A stretch of DNA of 22,243 bases from JAVVEZ01 sp032250895 (GTDB taxonomy: Bacteria > Pseudomonadota > Gammaproteobacteria > Pseudomonadales > Pseudohongiellaceae): NCBI GenBank assembly GCA_032250895.1, contig JAVVEZ010000057.1:1-22243 (forward strand), given 5' to 3'. Positions within the stretch are counted from its first letter, which is position 1. Every line of letters begins with the position of its first letter. Positions 13,875 to 21,940 of the stretch are shown here, one piece after another. Position numbers and translations under genes: made by a program. The notes below the pieces were generated by a model. That model was given only the letters and a program-made list of their open reading frames with translations, was not told where the DNA came from and searched no databases.

Positions 13875-15287
13875 TCAGGGCAGATAGCGGATCTGGATGC
13901 CGACGGAATCCTTGTCGATCAGCAGATCGGAAATCACCACCACCTTGTCCTGGCTCTGGAAGCCGGCCTTTTCTTTCAATTTGGCGAAGGCCCGGTGCAG
14001 GGTTTCCTCCGGATCACTGCTGAACTCGATCTTGAAGGGATAGACATAACGGTTCAGTGTCATGATGCGGCGCGTGATGCCAATATTGGTAAAGGCATAA
14101 ATGGGCGATTTCTGTGGATGCGAGTTGGTCACATAATTGGCCATGATACCGTGCCGGGTAACCACGACAATGCCCTTGGCCTGCAGGGATTCGGACAATT
14201 CCACGGCGGTGGCTGCCAGGTGTTCCTTGTCGGAGTTTTTAAGCAGCCTGGCCGTGAAATCAAGTCCACGCTTGGTCTCGGTGGCGCGGGCGATGGCATC
14301 CAGTTGCTGGATGCAGCGCACGGGATACTTGCCGACCGTGGTTTCGCCGGACAGCATCACGGCATCGGCCTCTTCATACACGGCATTGGCCACATCCGTG
14401 ACTTCCGCCCGGGTCGGGATGGGGTTGTGGATCATGGATTCCAGCAAATGGGTGGCGACGATGACGCGGCGGCCATGCTCGGCACAGAGCCTGACGATCC
14501 GGCGCTGGGTGTTGGGCAACTCGGCAAGATCGATTTCCACGCCGAGATCACCCCGGGCGACCATGATGCCGTCGGCAACCTGGATGATTTCCTCAAGATT
14601 TCTGACGCCCTGCTGATCCTCGATTTTGGCAATGACCTTGACGGTAGCTGCCTTTTCGGGGTCGGCTTCCGCCATGAGCTTGCGCAGTTCCAAGACATCG
14701 CTGGCTTCACGCACAAAGGACAGTGCAATATAGTCCAGTTCCCGGGCCATGCCAAACAGGATGTCGTCGCGATCCTTGGCCGTGATGGCAGGCAGGTTGA
14801 CGCGAATGCCGGGCAGGTTGACATGCTTCTTGCTGCCCAGCACACCGCCGTCGATGACCCTGCATTTCAGGATGGGGTTGTTCTTTTCCAGTACTTCGAG
14901 GTTGATCAGGCCGTTGTCGACGGTGATGCGGGTGCCGACGCTGACGGCGTCGATCAGGTCATCATAGTGGATACGGATGGAGGATTCCTCCACGTTGACA
15001 TGATCACGCACCGAGATCGAAATGATGTCGCCCTGTTTGAGGTTGAGATCGTTTTCCAGCACCCCGGTCCGTATCTCCGGACCCTGGGTGTCGAGCAGGA
15101 TGCCCACGGGATAGGTGGTGTGCTTGTTGAGTTCGACAATGTGATTGATCATTGTGTCCGCCCACTGATGGGTGGCATGTGACATGTTCAGGCGGATGAT
15201 GTCCATGCCGGCTTCATGCATGTCCTTGAGCATGGCATAGGAGCTGGTGACGGGGCCGAGGGTACAGATAATCTTGGTTTTGCGCAT
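13875..15287 (-). CDS. pyk: Pyruvate kinase
   Basis: A 470-residue glycolytic enzyme, phosphoenolpyruvate + ADP to pyruvate + ATP. It starts MRKTKIICTLGPVTSS with the substrate-binding RLNMSHA. The catalytic lysine is in VIAKIEDQQGV, the metal and substrate loop is MVARGDLGVEIDLAELP, and PTRAEVTDVANAV with AVMLSGETTVGKYP follows. The C-terminal regulatory domain is complete (VVVTRHGIMANYVTNSHPQK). The signature KIE is followed by Asp where Asn, Lys or Arg is usual, and ATHLLESM replaces the common ATQMLESM, placing it away from E. coli PykF. ATG 15287 has a weak AGG upstream. It is divergent from mdh across a 333-base gap. Confidence is high for function, lower for the subtype. Confidence 0.95.
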   Translation of the reverse strand: MRKTKIICTLGPVTSSYAMLKDMHEAGMDIIRLNMSHATHQWADTMINHIVELNKHTTYPVGILLDTQGPEIRTGVLENDLNLKQGDIISISVRDHVNVEESSIRIHYDDLIDAVSVGTRITVDNGLINLEVLEKNNPILKCRVIDGGVLGSKKHVNLPGIRVNLPAITAKDRDDILFGMARELDYIALSFVREASDVLELRKLMAEADPEKAATVKVIAKIEDQQGVRNLEEIIQVADGIMVARGDLGVEIDLAELPNTQRRIVRLCAEHGRRVIVATHLLESMIHNPIPTRAEVTDVANAVYEEADAVMLSGETTVGKYPVRCIQQLDAIARATETKRGLDFTARLLKNSDKEHLAATAVELSESLQAKGIVVVTRHGIMANYVTNSHPQKSPIYAFTNIGITRRIMTLNRYVYPFKIEFSSDPEETLHRAFAKLKEKAGFQSQDKVVVISDLLIDKDSVGIQIRYLP

Positions 15288-15330
15288 GAATAAAGCCTGC
15301 CGGAATGATCAGAATTGGGTGTTGAAGTGT

Positions 15331-15426
15331 CTGAATAAGCCCCCCTGCCCTTACCCCGGCGCGGGCCGGGGCCAATGGAGGCAAGGGCCTGGATCACGGC
15401 CTGCGCCGGGATGATGGCTTATTCAG
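15331..15426. repeat. Diverged inverted-repeat unit with CTGAATAA ends
   Basis: Perfect 11-bp inverted ends CTGAATAAGCC (15331-15341) and GGCTTATTCAG (15416-15426). Extended outward, the right end reads GGACGCTCTGAATAA on the minus strand, one mismatch from the 12323 element end over 15 bases; the left end matches less well. The interior contains a REP-like CCTGGATC...GCGCCGGGATGATGG stretch (15387-15417). No TA flank is seen. It lies in the pyk/mdh divergent gap, which otherwise holds the mdh promoter and no gene. Confidence 0.4.
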
Positions 15427-15516
15427 AGCGTCCTTTGCTTTTCGAGGGACGCAGTATAGCATCCTGGTACCTGTTTTTACTGATCTGCCGTCAACCGCGA
15501 AGCGCGGACAAAAATT

Positions 15517-15525
15517 TGCTATAAT
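15517..15525 (+). promoter_or_regulatory. Extended -10 promoter of the mdh-tgt-yajC-secDF unit
   Basis: TGCTATAAT gives the extended TGn plus a perfect TATAAT (15520-15525). The -35 position has no recognisable hexamer and is instead covered by a small hairpin, CCGCG-AAG-CGCGG (15495-15507). The predicted start is near 15532, leaving a leader of about 90 bases before the mdh start codon. Confidence 0.7.
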
Positions 15526-15620
15526 TGCGCACTTGCGTCGAAGTGCCCGGTCTGTTGCTCCGGTACCTGCCGCTTTTGTCTATGTATCAATATCAACCAA
15601 TCCAGAGGAAACCAGAATTC

Positions 15621-16598
15621 ATGAAATCACCAGTAAGGGTTGCCATTACCGGAGCTGCGGGACAAATCAGCTATTCACTCCTGTTCAGAATCGCCGCCGG
15701 TGAAATGCTGGGCAAGGACCAGCCGGTGATTCTTCAGTTGCTCGAGATCACCCCGGCACTGGGCGCCCTGCAGGGTGTGGTCATGGAAATCGAAGACTGC
15801 GCCTTTCCCCTGGTACAGGGCATCGTGCAGACCGACGATGCCAATGTGGCCTTCAAGGATGCCGATTACTGCCTGCTGGTCGGCGCCCGCCCCCGTGGCC
15901 CCGGCATGGAACGCAAGGATCTGCTGGAAGCCAATGCGGCCATTTTCTCGGCCCAGGGCAAGGCCATCAACGACCATGCCAGTCCTGAGGTGAAAGTGCT
16001 GGTGGTGGGTAACCCCGCCAATACCAACGCCCTGATCGCGTATCGGAATGCGCCTGACCTGAAGCCCGGTCAGTTTACCGCCATGACCCGGCTTGACCAC
16101 AACCGTGCACTGGCGCAGCTGGCGCAAAAAACCGGCAGCCACAGCAGCGCGGTGGACAGCATGATCATCTGGGGCAATCATTCTTCCACCCAGTATCCGG
16201 ACATCCATCACGCCACTGTTGCCGGCAAGTCCGCTACGGCGCTGGTGGACAAGGACTGGATGGTGAAAACCTTCATTCCCACCGTGCAGCAGCGCGGCGC
16301 CGCCATCATCAAGGCCCGCGGTCTTTCCAGTGCGGCTTCCGCTGCCAATGCCGCGATCGAACACATGCGTGACTGGGCCCTGGGCACCCAGGGTAAAATC
16401 GTCAGCATGGCAATTCCCAGTGACGGCAGCTATGGCGTGGCCAAGGGTCTGATCTATTCCTTTCCGGTGACCTGCGCCGATGGCAAGTACAGCATTGTGC
16501 AGGGGCTGGCCGTGAGTGACTTCAGTCAGCAATTGATGAAACTCAGTGAGCAGGAATTGAGCGAGGAAAGAGACGCCGTCAGCCATCTGCTGCCGTAA
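15621..16598 (+). CDS. mdh: Malate dehydrogenase, NAD-dependent
   Basis: A 325-residue TCA-cycle enzyme interconverting malate and oxaloacetate. The Rossmann motif is ITGAAGQI near the N-terminus. The mobile loop contributes RPRGPGMERKDLL, VVGNPANTNAL follows, and the active-site region is TRLDHNRALAQLA, with the proton-relay His in IIWGNHSSTQYPD. This is the cytosolic-type (type 2) MDH of about 326 residues, not the lactate-dehydrogenase-like form. The frame is open to 15525, but that lies within the promoter. ATG 15621 has AGAGGAA 10 bases upstream and gives the standard N-terminus. tgt begins 7 bases after its stop, so the two are co-transcribed. Confidence 0.95.
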   Translation: MKSPVRVAITGAAGQISYSLLFRIAAGEMLGKDQPVILQLLEITPALGALQGVVMEIEDCAFPLVQGIVQTDDANVAFKDADYCLLVGARPRGPGMERKDLLEANAAIFSAQGKAINDHASPEVKVLVVGNPANTNALIAYRNAPDLKPGQFTAMTRLDHNRALAQLAQKTGSHSSAVDSMIIWGNHSSTQYPDIHHATVAGKSATALVDKDWMVKTFIPTVQQRGAAIIKARGLSSAASAANAAIEHMRDWALGTQGKIVSMAIPSDGSYGVAKGLIYSFPVTCADGKYSIVQGLAVSDFSQQLMKLSEQELSEERDAVSHLLP

Positions 16599-16605
16599 TC
16601 GGTCC

Positions 16606-17721
16606 ATGCAATTTGACGTGCTCGGCACTGACGGTGACGCGCGCAGGGGAGTCATGACCTTTGCGCGTGGCCGGGTGGACACTCCGGCCTTCATGCCGGT
16701 GGGTACCTATGGCTCGGTGAAGGGTCTGACGCCACAGCAGGTGAGGGACAGTGGTGCCCAGATTCTGCTGGGCAATACCTTTCATCTGATGTTGCGCCCC
16801 GGCACAGAAGTCATCCGCGCCCACGGTGATCTGCATGATTTCATGGGCTGGGACAAGCCCATTTTGACGGATTCCGGTGGCTTTCAGGTTTTCAGTCTGG
16901 GTGAGATGCGCAAGATCACCGAGGACGGGGTGGCCTTTCGTTCGCCGGTGGATGGTGCCAAGGTGTTTCTGAGCCCGGAATTGGCGATTGCCGTGCAGCA
17001 CGACCTGGGTGCCGACATCATCATGGCGTTTGACGAGTGCACACCCTATCCTGCCAGTGAGGAACAGGCCAGAGCTTCCATGGAACTGTCCATGCGCTGG
17101 GCGCGCCGCTGCAAACAGGCCCATGCGGACAATCCGGCTGCCCTGTTCGGCATTATCCAGGGCGGCATGTTCCCCGCATTGCGCCAGGCCTCCCTGATGG
17201 CGCTGCTGGAAACCGGTTTTGACGGCTATGCCATTGGCGGACTTTCGGTGGGAGAGCCCAAGGCGGAAATGCTGGCCGTACTGGATACCATTGCGGGCCG
17301 GATGCCCCGGGATAAACCCCGTTATCTGATGGGGGTCGGCACACCTGCCGACCTGGTGGAAGGCGTGAGCCGGGGCATAGACATGTTTGACTGTGTGATG
17401 CCCACGCGCAATGCCCGCAATGCCTATCTGTTTACTTCCCAGGGCTTGCTGAAACTGCGCAATGCAAAATACCGCAGCGATCTCGATCCGGTTGATAAAA
17501 ATTGTGCCTGCTACACTTGCAAAAATTTCAGCCGGGCTTATCTACATCATCTGGACAAGTGCCGTGAAATGCTGGGAGCCCAGCTCAACACCCTGCATAA
17601 TGTCCACTATTATCAAAGCCTGATGAGAGGTTTGCGTCAGGCCATAGAACAGGGTAAATTGCCCGACTTCGTCAAAAATTTCCACGCAGATCAGCAGGTG
17701 CTGACGGCTGAAGCCCAATAA
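16606..17721 (+). CDS. tgt: tRNA-guanine transglycosylase (queuine tRNA-ribosyltransferase)
   Basis: A 371-residue enzyme that swaps guanine 34 for preQ1 in tRNAs with GUN anticodons. The TIM-barrel active site has Asp89 in TDSGGFQVFSLG, and the nucleophile is Asp262 in IDMFDCVMPTRNARNAYLF. The zinc site is complete: Cys300, Cys302 and Cys305 (CACYTCKNFSRAYLHHL) with His331 in NTLHNVHYY, matching the spacing of the E. coli enzyme. The ATG follows mdh by 7 bases with a weak ribosome site (GG at 16601-16602), so coupling is likely. It acts directly before QueA in the pathway, and queA lies upstream but separated by about 4.3 kb. yajC follows after 42 bases. Confidence 0.97.
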   Translation: MQFDVLGTDGDARRGVMTFARGRVDTPAFMPVGTYGSVKGLTPQQVRDSGAQILLGNTFHLMLRPGTEVIRAHGDLHDFMGWDKPILTDSGGFQVFSLGEMRKITEDGVAFRSPVDGAKVFLSPELAIAVQHDLGADIIMAFDECTPYPASEEQARASMELSMRWARRCKQAHADNPAALFGIIQGGMFPALRQASLMALLETGFDGYAIGGLSVGEPKAEMLAVLDTIAGRMPRDKPRYLMGVGTPADLVEGVSRGIDMFDCVMPTRNARNAYLFTSQGLLKLRNAKYRSDLDPVDKNCACYTCKNFSRAYLHHLDKCREMLGAQLNTLHNVHYYQSLMRGLRQAIEQGKLPDFVKNFHADQQVLTAEAQ

Positions 17722-17763
17722 CAACTGACTCATTACTGAGATCAGATTCCGGAGACCCATGAC

Positions 17764-18093
17764 ATGAACTTTTTTATCAACTCGGCCTATGCCCAGGGAA
17801 CGGCCGCGACACCGGCCAATCCTGCCTATCAGTTTTTTATTCTGGGGGGCTTCGTTCTTATTTTCTATCTCATCATCTGGCGTCCCCAGGCCAAGCGTGC
17901 CAAGGAGCACAAGGCCCTGATAGCCAGCATTGCCAAGGGTGATGAGGTGCTGACCAATGCCGGGATGCTGGGCAAGGTCACCAAGGTGGACGAGCATTAT
18001 GTGAGTGTGCAGGTGGCGGATAATGTGGAACTGAAAATGCAGAAGTCCTCCATTGCCGCGGCCTTGCCGAAGGGCACGATCAAGTCCATCTAG
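17764..18093 (+). CDS. yajC: Sec translocon accessory subunit YajC
   Basis: A 109-residue inner-membrane protein. A short N-terminal stretch (NSAYAQ) precedes a single transmembrane segment, FFILGGFVLIFYLIIW (about 24-39), then the conserved RPQAKRAKEH and the small cytoplasmic domain (KGDEVLTNAGMLGKVTKV). It associates with SecDF and YidC. GGAG at 17751-17754 lies 9 bases before ATG 17764. It is the usual gene between tgt and secD. Confidence 0.95.
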   Translation: MNFFINSAYAQGTAATPANPAYQFFILGGFVLIFYLIIWRPQAKRAKEHKALIASIAKGDEVLTNAGMLGKVTKVDEHYVSVQVADNVELKMQKSSIAAALPKGTIKSI

Positions 18094-18123
18094 TACTGCA
18101 ACAGACAATCGGAAAAACCGTTT

Positions 18124-20007
18124 ATGAACAAGTACCCGCTGTGGAAAAATCTGTTGATCGTCTTTATTGGCGTGATGGCGGCCATCTATGCAGCGCCCAA
18201 CTTCTATCCGCCAGACCCTGCGATTCAGATATCCCACGACAGCGGTACGGTTTCGCAAAGCGCCCTGGACAGTGCCACCGGGGCACTGGATGCCGAAGAC
18301 ATAGCGTATTTCGGTGCGAGCATCGAAAACGGCACCGCGTTGATCCGCCTGCGCGCACAGGACCGGCAGAGCCGGGCCCAGCAGCTGATCGACCTGGCCT
18401 TGCCGGATGAATACGTCGTGGCCCTGAACATGGCGGCCAATACGCCGGGCTGGCTGATGGCATTGGGGGCGGGCCCGATGACCTATGGGCTGGATCTCAG
18501 CGGCGGTGTCCATTTTCTGATGGAAGTGGACATGGACGCGGCGGTGGGAAAGCAGATGAACGATTCTGTCGCGGCCATCCGCACGATCCTGCGGGAAGAA
18601 CGTCTGCGCTATCTGCCACCGGTGCTGGTGGATCCGCAGCGCCGCATCGTGATTCGCTTCAATGATCCGGAAATTCGCAGTCAGGCTTCCGGCCTGATCC
18701 GTGACGAGTTCCCGGAGATGGTGTTCCGCAGTATTGAAACCAACGGGGAATACATACTCTATCTGAGTATGTCGGAGGCCCGGATTCTGGAGCTGCAGAG
18801 CTATGCCCTGCAGCAGAACCTGACGACCCTGCGTTCCCGCGTGAACGAATTGGGGGTCAAGGAGCCCCGCATCCAGCCCATGGGCAGCAATCGCATCATC
18901 ATCGAGTTGCCGGGGATTCAGGACACCGCCAGAGCCAAGGAGTTGATCAGTGCCGTGGCCACGCTGGAGATTCACCTGGGTGCGGAGCCGGATGCCGCGC
19001 CGGGCACCACGGCGGCCTATGAATACCAGGGTGTGCAGAACCGGATCAATACCGATATCGTGGTGGCAGGAGAGAGTGTTACCAACGCCCAGTCCTCGTT
19101 TGACGAAAATGGTCTGCCGCAGGTAAACATCACCCTGGATGCGGTAGGGGCCCGAAGGATGAATGAGGCCACGCGGGGCAATATCGGCAAGCCCATGGCC
19201 ATATTGCTGATCGAAACCAAGACCAGAACCGTCACCGAACGGGGAGCCGACGGCGAACCGGTGAGCCGCTCCGAGCCCTATGAAGAATCCCGCATGATCA
19301 GTTGGGCGACGATCCAGGCGGCGCTGGGCCGCCAGTTCAGAATCACCGGACTGGAAGCCAAGGAAGCCAATGACCTGGCGTTGTTGATTCGTTCCGGGGC
19401 ACTGGCGGCCCCCATGTATTTTCTGGAGGAGCGAACGGTGGGGCCCAGCCTGGGCCAGGAAAACATCGAACGTGGATTGCTCTCGGTGGAGATCGGTTTT
19501 GCCGTGGTGCTGGCTTTCATGCTGGCCTATTACCGCTTTTGCGGGCTGGCGGCCAATATTGCGCTGGGGGTCAACCTGTTGTTTCTGGTGGCGGTGATGT
19601 CCATCATCGGCGCCACGCTCACGATGCCGGGCATTGCCGGCATCGTGCTGACCGTGGGCATGGCCGTGGATGCCAACGTGCTGATTTTTTCCCGCATCCG
19701 GGAAGAGCTGCGCGATGGCTCCGGAGTACAGGTTGCGATCAATGCCGGTTTTGAACGGGCACTGGTGACCATCCTGGATGCCAACGTGACGACGCTGATC
19801 GTCGCCATCATCCTGTATTCCATTGGCACCGGGCCGGTCAAGGGCTTTGCCGTAACCCTGTCCATTGGGATCGTGACGTCGATGATTACCGCCATCATGG
19901 TGACCCGGGCCATCATCAACCTGGTCTATGGCGGCCGCAATGTGAAACAGATGTCCATTGGCGTAAAGGCGCCTGAAATTCCTGCCGCAAGTTCCGGAGC
20001 CCGCTGA
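18124..20007 (+). CDS. secD: Protein translocase subunit SecD
   Basis: A 627-residue inner-membrane RND-type protein that with SecF uses the proton gradient to complete export through SecYEG. Transmembrane segment 1 is at about 8-25 (LLIVFIGVMAAIYAA). The large periplasmic P1 region follows, with YGLDLSGGVHFLMEVDM; the family norm is GLDLRGG, so Ser replaces Arg. NELGVKEPRIQPMG and VGPSLGQENIERG are typical. Five further helices (about 455-615) include TMPGIAGIVLTVGMAVDANV, with the Asp of the proton path. A GGAAAA lies 8 bases before the ATG. secF starts 3 bases after its stop. Confidence 0.97.
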   Translation: MNKYPLWKNLLIVFIGVMAAIYAAPNFYPPDPAIQISHDSGTVSQSALDSATGALDAEDIAYFGASIENGTALIRLRAQDRQSRAQQLIDLALPDEYVVALNMAANTPGWLMALGAGPMTYGLDLSGGVHFLMEVDMDAAVGKQMNDSVAAIRTILREERLRYLPPVLVDPQRRIVIRFNDPEIRSQASGLIRDEFPEMVFRSIETNGEYILYLSMSEARILELQSYALQQNLTTLRSRVNELGVKEPRIQPMGSNRIIIELPGIQDTARAKELISAVATLEIHLGAEPDAAPGTTAAYEYQGVQNRINTDIVVAGESVTNAQSSFDENGLPQVNITLDAVGARRMNEATRGNIGKPMAILLIETKTRTVTERGADGEPVSRSEPYEESRMISWATIQAALGRQFRITGLEAKEANDLALLIRSGALAAPMYFLEERTVGPSLGQENIERGLLSVEIGFAVVLAFMLAYYRFCGLAANIALGVNLLFLVAVMSIIGATLTMPGIAGIVLTVGMAVDANVLIFSRIREELRDGSGVQVAINAGFERALVTILDANVTTLIVAIILYSIGTGPVKGFAVTLSIGIVTSMITAIMVTRAIINLVYGGRNVKQMSIGVKAPEIPAASSGAR

Positions 20008-20010
20008 GCC

Positions 20011-20955
20011 ATGCAAAATATCAATACCATCGATTTTATGGGTAAACGCAAGGCGGCCATTGTCTTTTCCTGCACCCTGATCCTGATTTCACTGGTCTCT
20101 TTTGTTGTCAACGGCATGAAGTTCGGGCTGGATTTTACGGGCGGTACCCAGATCGAGGTTGCTTACTCGGAGCCCGTGGTCCTGGATGATATCAGGGCGA
20201 TCCTGAGTGACGGGGCTTACCAGAATTTCGAGGTGGTGTTTTTCGGATCAGAACAGGATGTGCTGGTTCGCATTCAGGAAACCGCCGAGAGCCAGGGCAA
20301 TCCCGAACAGGCGGGTCAGACCGGTGAGCGGGTCGCGGCATTGATGCAGGCAGCCAGCAGCGCCGAGGTGCAACTGCTCAGGTCGGAATATGTCGGTTCG
20401 GTGGTGGGCGAGGAACTGCGCGAACAGGGGGGCCTGGGCATGCTGGTGGCCCTGATCATGATCATGATCTACATCGCGATGCGTTTTCAGTTCAAGTTCG
20501 CGGTGGGTGCGGTGGTGGCTCTTGCTCATGATGTGATCATCACCCTGGGCTTCTTCTCGGTCATGCAGTATGACTTTGATCTGACGGTGCTGGCCGGTCT
20601 GCTGGCCGTGATCGGCTACTCGCTGAATGACACCATCGTGGTCTTTGACCGGATCCGGGAAAACTTCAGGGTGTTGCGGAAGATGGAGGTGAAGGAACTG
20701 ATCAATGTGTCCATCACGGTCACCCTGAGCCGGACCATCATCACCTCCGGCACCACCCTGATGGTGCTCGTGGCCCTGTTTCTGGTGGGTGGGGAATCAG
20801 TGCGCGGCTTCAGCATGGCGCTGATCGTAGGTATCGGCATCGGCACCTACTCGTCCATTTTTGTGGCTGCCAATGTGCTGGTGCACATGCAGGTCAGCAA
20901 GGAGGATCTGATGCCACCCGCGAGGGATGACGAGGCCCTGGACAGTTTGCCCTGA
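20011..20955 (+). CDS. secF: Protein translocase subunit SecF
   Basis: A 314-residue partner of SecD. The N-terminal IDFMGKRKAAIVFS leads into transmembrane segment 1 (about 15-33), followed by the periplasmic domain with FGLDFTGGTQIEV. Five C-terminal helices include LTVLAGLLAVIGYSLNDTIV, FDRIRENFR and SRTIITSGTTLMVLVALFL, all SecF signatures. GGAG at 19996-19999 is 11 bases before the ATG, only 3 bases beyond the secD stop, so the two are translated as a pair. The gene ends 51 bases from the convergent suhB stop. Confidence 0.97.
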   Translation: MQNINTIDFMGKRKAAIVFSCTLILISLVSFVVNGMKFGLDFTGGTQIEVAYSEPVVLDDIRAILSDGAYQNFEVVFFGSEQDVLVRIQETAESQGNPEQAGQTGERVAALMQAASSAEVQLLRSEYVGSVVGEELREQGGLGMLVALIMIMIYIAMRFQFKFAVGAVVALAHDVIITLGFFSVMQYDFDLTVLAGLLAVIGYSLNDTIVVFDRIRENFRVLRKMEVKELINVSITVTLSRTIITSGTTLMVLVALFLVGGESVRGFSMALIVGIGIGTYSSIFVAANVLVHMQVSKEDLMPPARDDEALDSLP

Positions 20956-20969
20956 GGAGATATACCCCT

Positions 20970-21000
20970 GCGCTGGCAAGGACTGTATCCCCGCCAGCGC
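20970..21000. terminator. Possible bidirectional terminator between secF and suhB
   Basis: Arms GCGCTGGC (20970-20977) and GCCAGCGC (20993-21000) pair perfectly over 8 bp with a 15-base loop. It lies in the 51-base gap between convergent genes. There is no T-run on either side, so it could instead be an RNA-stabilising hairpin. Confidence 0.4.
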
Positions 21001-21006
21001 GTCTGC

Positions 21007-21780
21007 TCAGTTGACAATGGCCCTGAGCAATTGCTTGAAGCAGCGGGTATTGCCAAAGATCAGGGTGTCGCTGTCAAGGCATTCGGGGTTGCCTGAGGGG
21101 TCGCTGATCAGACCGCCGGCTTCCTGCACCAGCAGAATTCCGGCGGCACTGTCCCATGGATTGATGCCTGCCATCCAGCCCGCATCGAGCCGGCCTGCTG
21201 CCACATAGGCGAGGTCGAGGGCGGCGGAACCGGTAACGCGCAGCCCCGCCACCTTGCCCTGCAGTTTTTCCTGAATGTTCAGAAAGTCCGTATAGTTTTT
21301 GAGACCGGCGCAACTGAGGCTGATGGTGGCGCTGTCCAGTGTGCTCTTGCTGCCGACACGCATGCGGGTGCCGTTGAGCTGAGCGCCAGCGCCCCGGGAT
21401 GCCGTAAACTCGTCCCCGCGAACCGGATCAAGAATCAGTGCGTGCTGGATTTTGTTATTCTGCACACAGGCCATCGAAATGCAGAAATGCGGGAAACCCA
21501 GAATGAAATTGCGGGTGCCATCGATGGGGTCGATGATCCAGGTGGTGTTTGGGTCCTTGCCCTGTCTGATACCGGATTCCTCGCACATGAAGCCATGGTC
21601 GGGATGGGCCTTGTTGATATGGTAGATCAGGGTATCTTCCACGGCCTTGTCAATATCCGTCACAAAATCATTTTTGCCTTTTTCGAAAATCCTGATGCGA
21701 TCGGGTCTTGCCACTGCCTGCACGATGGTTTCGGCAGCCTCGCGTGCGGCACGCAAGGCGATGTTCAATATTGGATGCAT
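21007..21780 (-). CDS. suhB: Inositol-1-monophosphatase family protein SuhB
   Basis: A 257-residue Mg-dependent phosphatase. Metal-binding motifs are present: the CEESG acidic pair (67-68), DPIDGTRNF (Asp84, Asp87) and NPWDSAAGILLVQEAGG near the C-terminus. In E. coli SuhB also joins the rRNA antitermination complex with NusA, and the gene position next to trmJ and secDF fits that orthologue. The frame extends upstream to 21828, but ATG 21780 (MHPILNIALRAAREA) matches the family N-terminus; the ribosome site is weak. It is divergent from trmJ. Confidence 0.93.
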   Translation of the reverse strand: MHPILNIALRAAREAAETIVQAVARPDRIRIFEKGKNDFVTDIDKAVEDTLIYHINKAHPDHGFMCEESGIRQGKDPNTTWIIDPIDGTRNFILGFPHFCISMACVQNNKIQHALILDPVRGDEFTASRGAGAQLNGTRMRVGSKSTLDSATISLSCAGLKNYTDFLNIQEKLQGKVAGLRVTGSAALDLAYVAAGRLDAGWMAGINPWDSAAGILLVQEAGGLISDPSGNPECLDSDTLIFGNTRCFKQLLRAIVN

Positions 21781-21864
21781 GGTGAAGTATCTTGAGGATG
21801 GATGGAAGCCAGTCGATTCGGGGGGCATGATAACAAAGATAGCGCAGCTGGGGTTACTGATACT

Positions 21865-21892
21865 TTGTCACGGGCCACATAACCGTTACCAT
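21865..21892 (+). promoter_or_regulatory. Candidate promoter of trmJ
   Basis: TTGTCA (21865-21870) and TACCAT (21887-21892) are separated by 16 bases, matching consensus at five and four positions. The predicted start lies about 40 bases before the trmJ start codon, in the 160-base suhB/trmJ divergent gap. Confidence 0.4.
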
Positions 21893-21940
21893 AGCGTCCC
21901 GCAATCATCTGCCTGCAGGCAGCAACCGAGGTTCATTCTT

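Noticed and set aside
13995..15182. A 395-codon plus-strand frame opposite pyruvate kinase
   Set aside because: It is antisense to a complete, motif-confirmed pyk and has a low-complexity composition.
15675..16694. A 339-codon minus-strand frame opposite mdh
   Set aside because: It is antisense to a certain gene, with no signal peptide, motif or ribosome site.
17542..20016. An 824-codon open frame on the minus strand opposite tgt, yajC and secD
   Set aside because: It is fully antisense to three certain genes, is rich in His, Gln, Arg and Gly without domain structure, and reflects codon bias of the coding strand.
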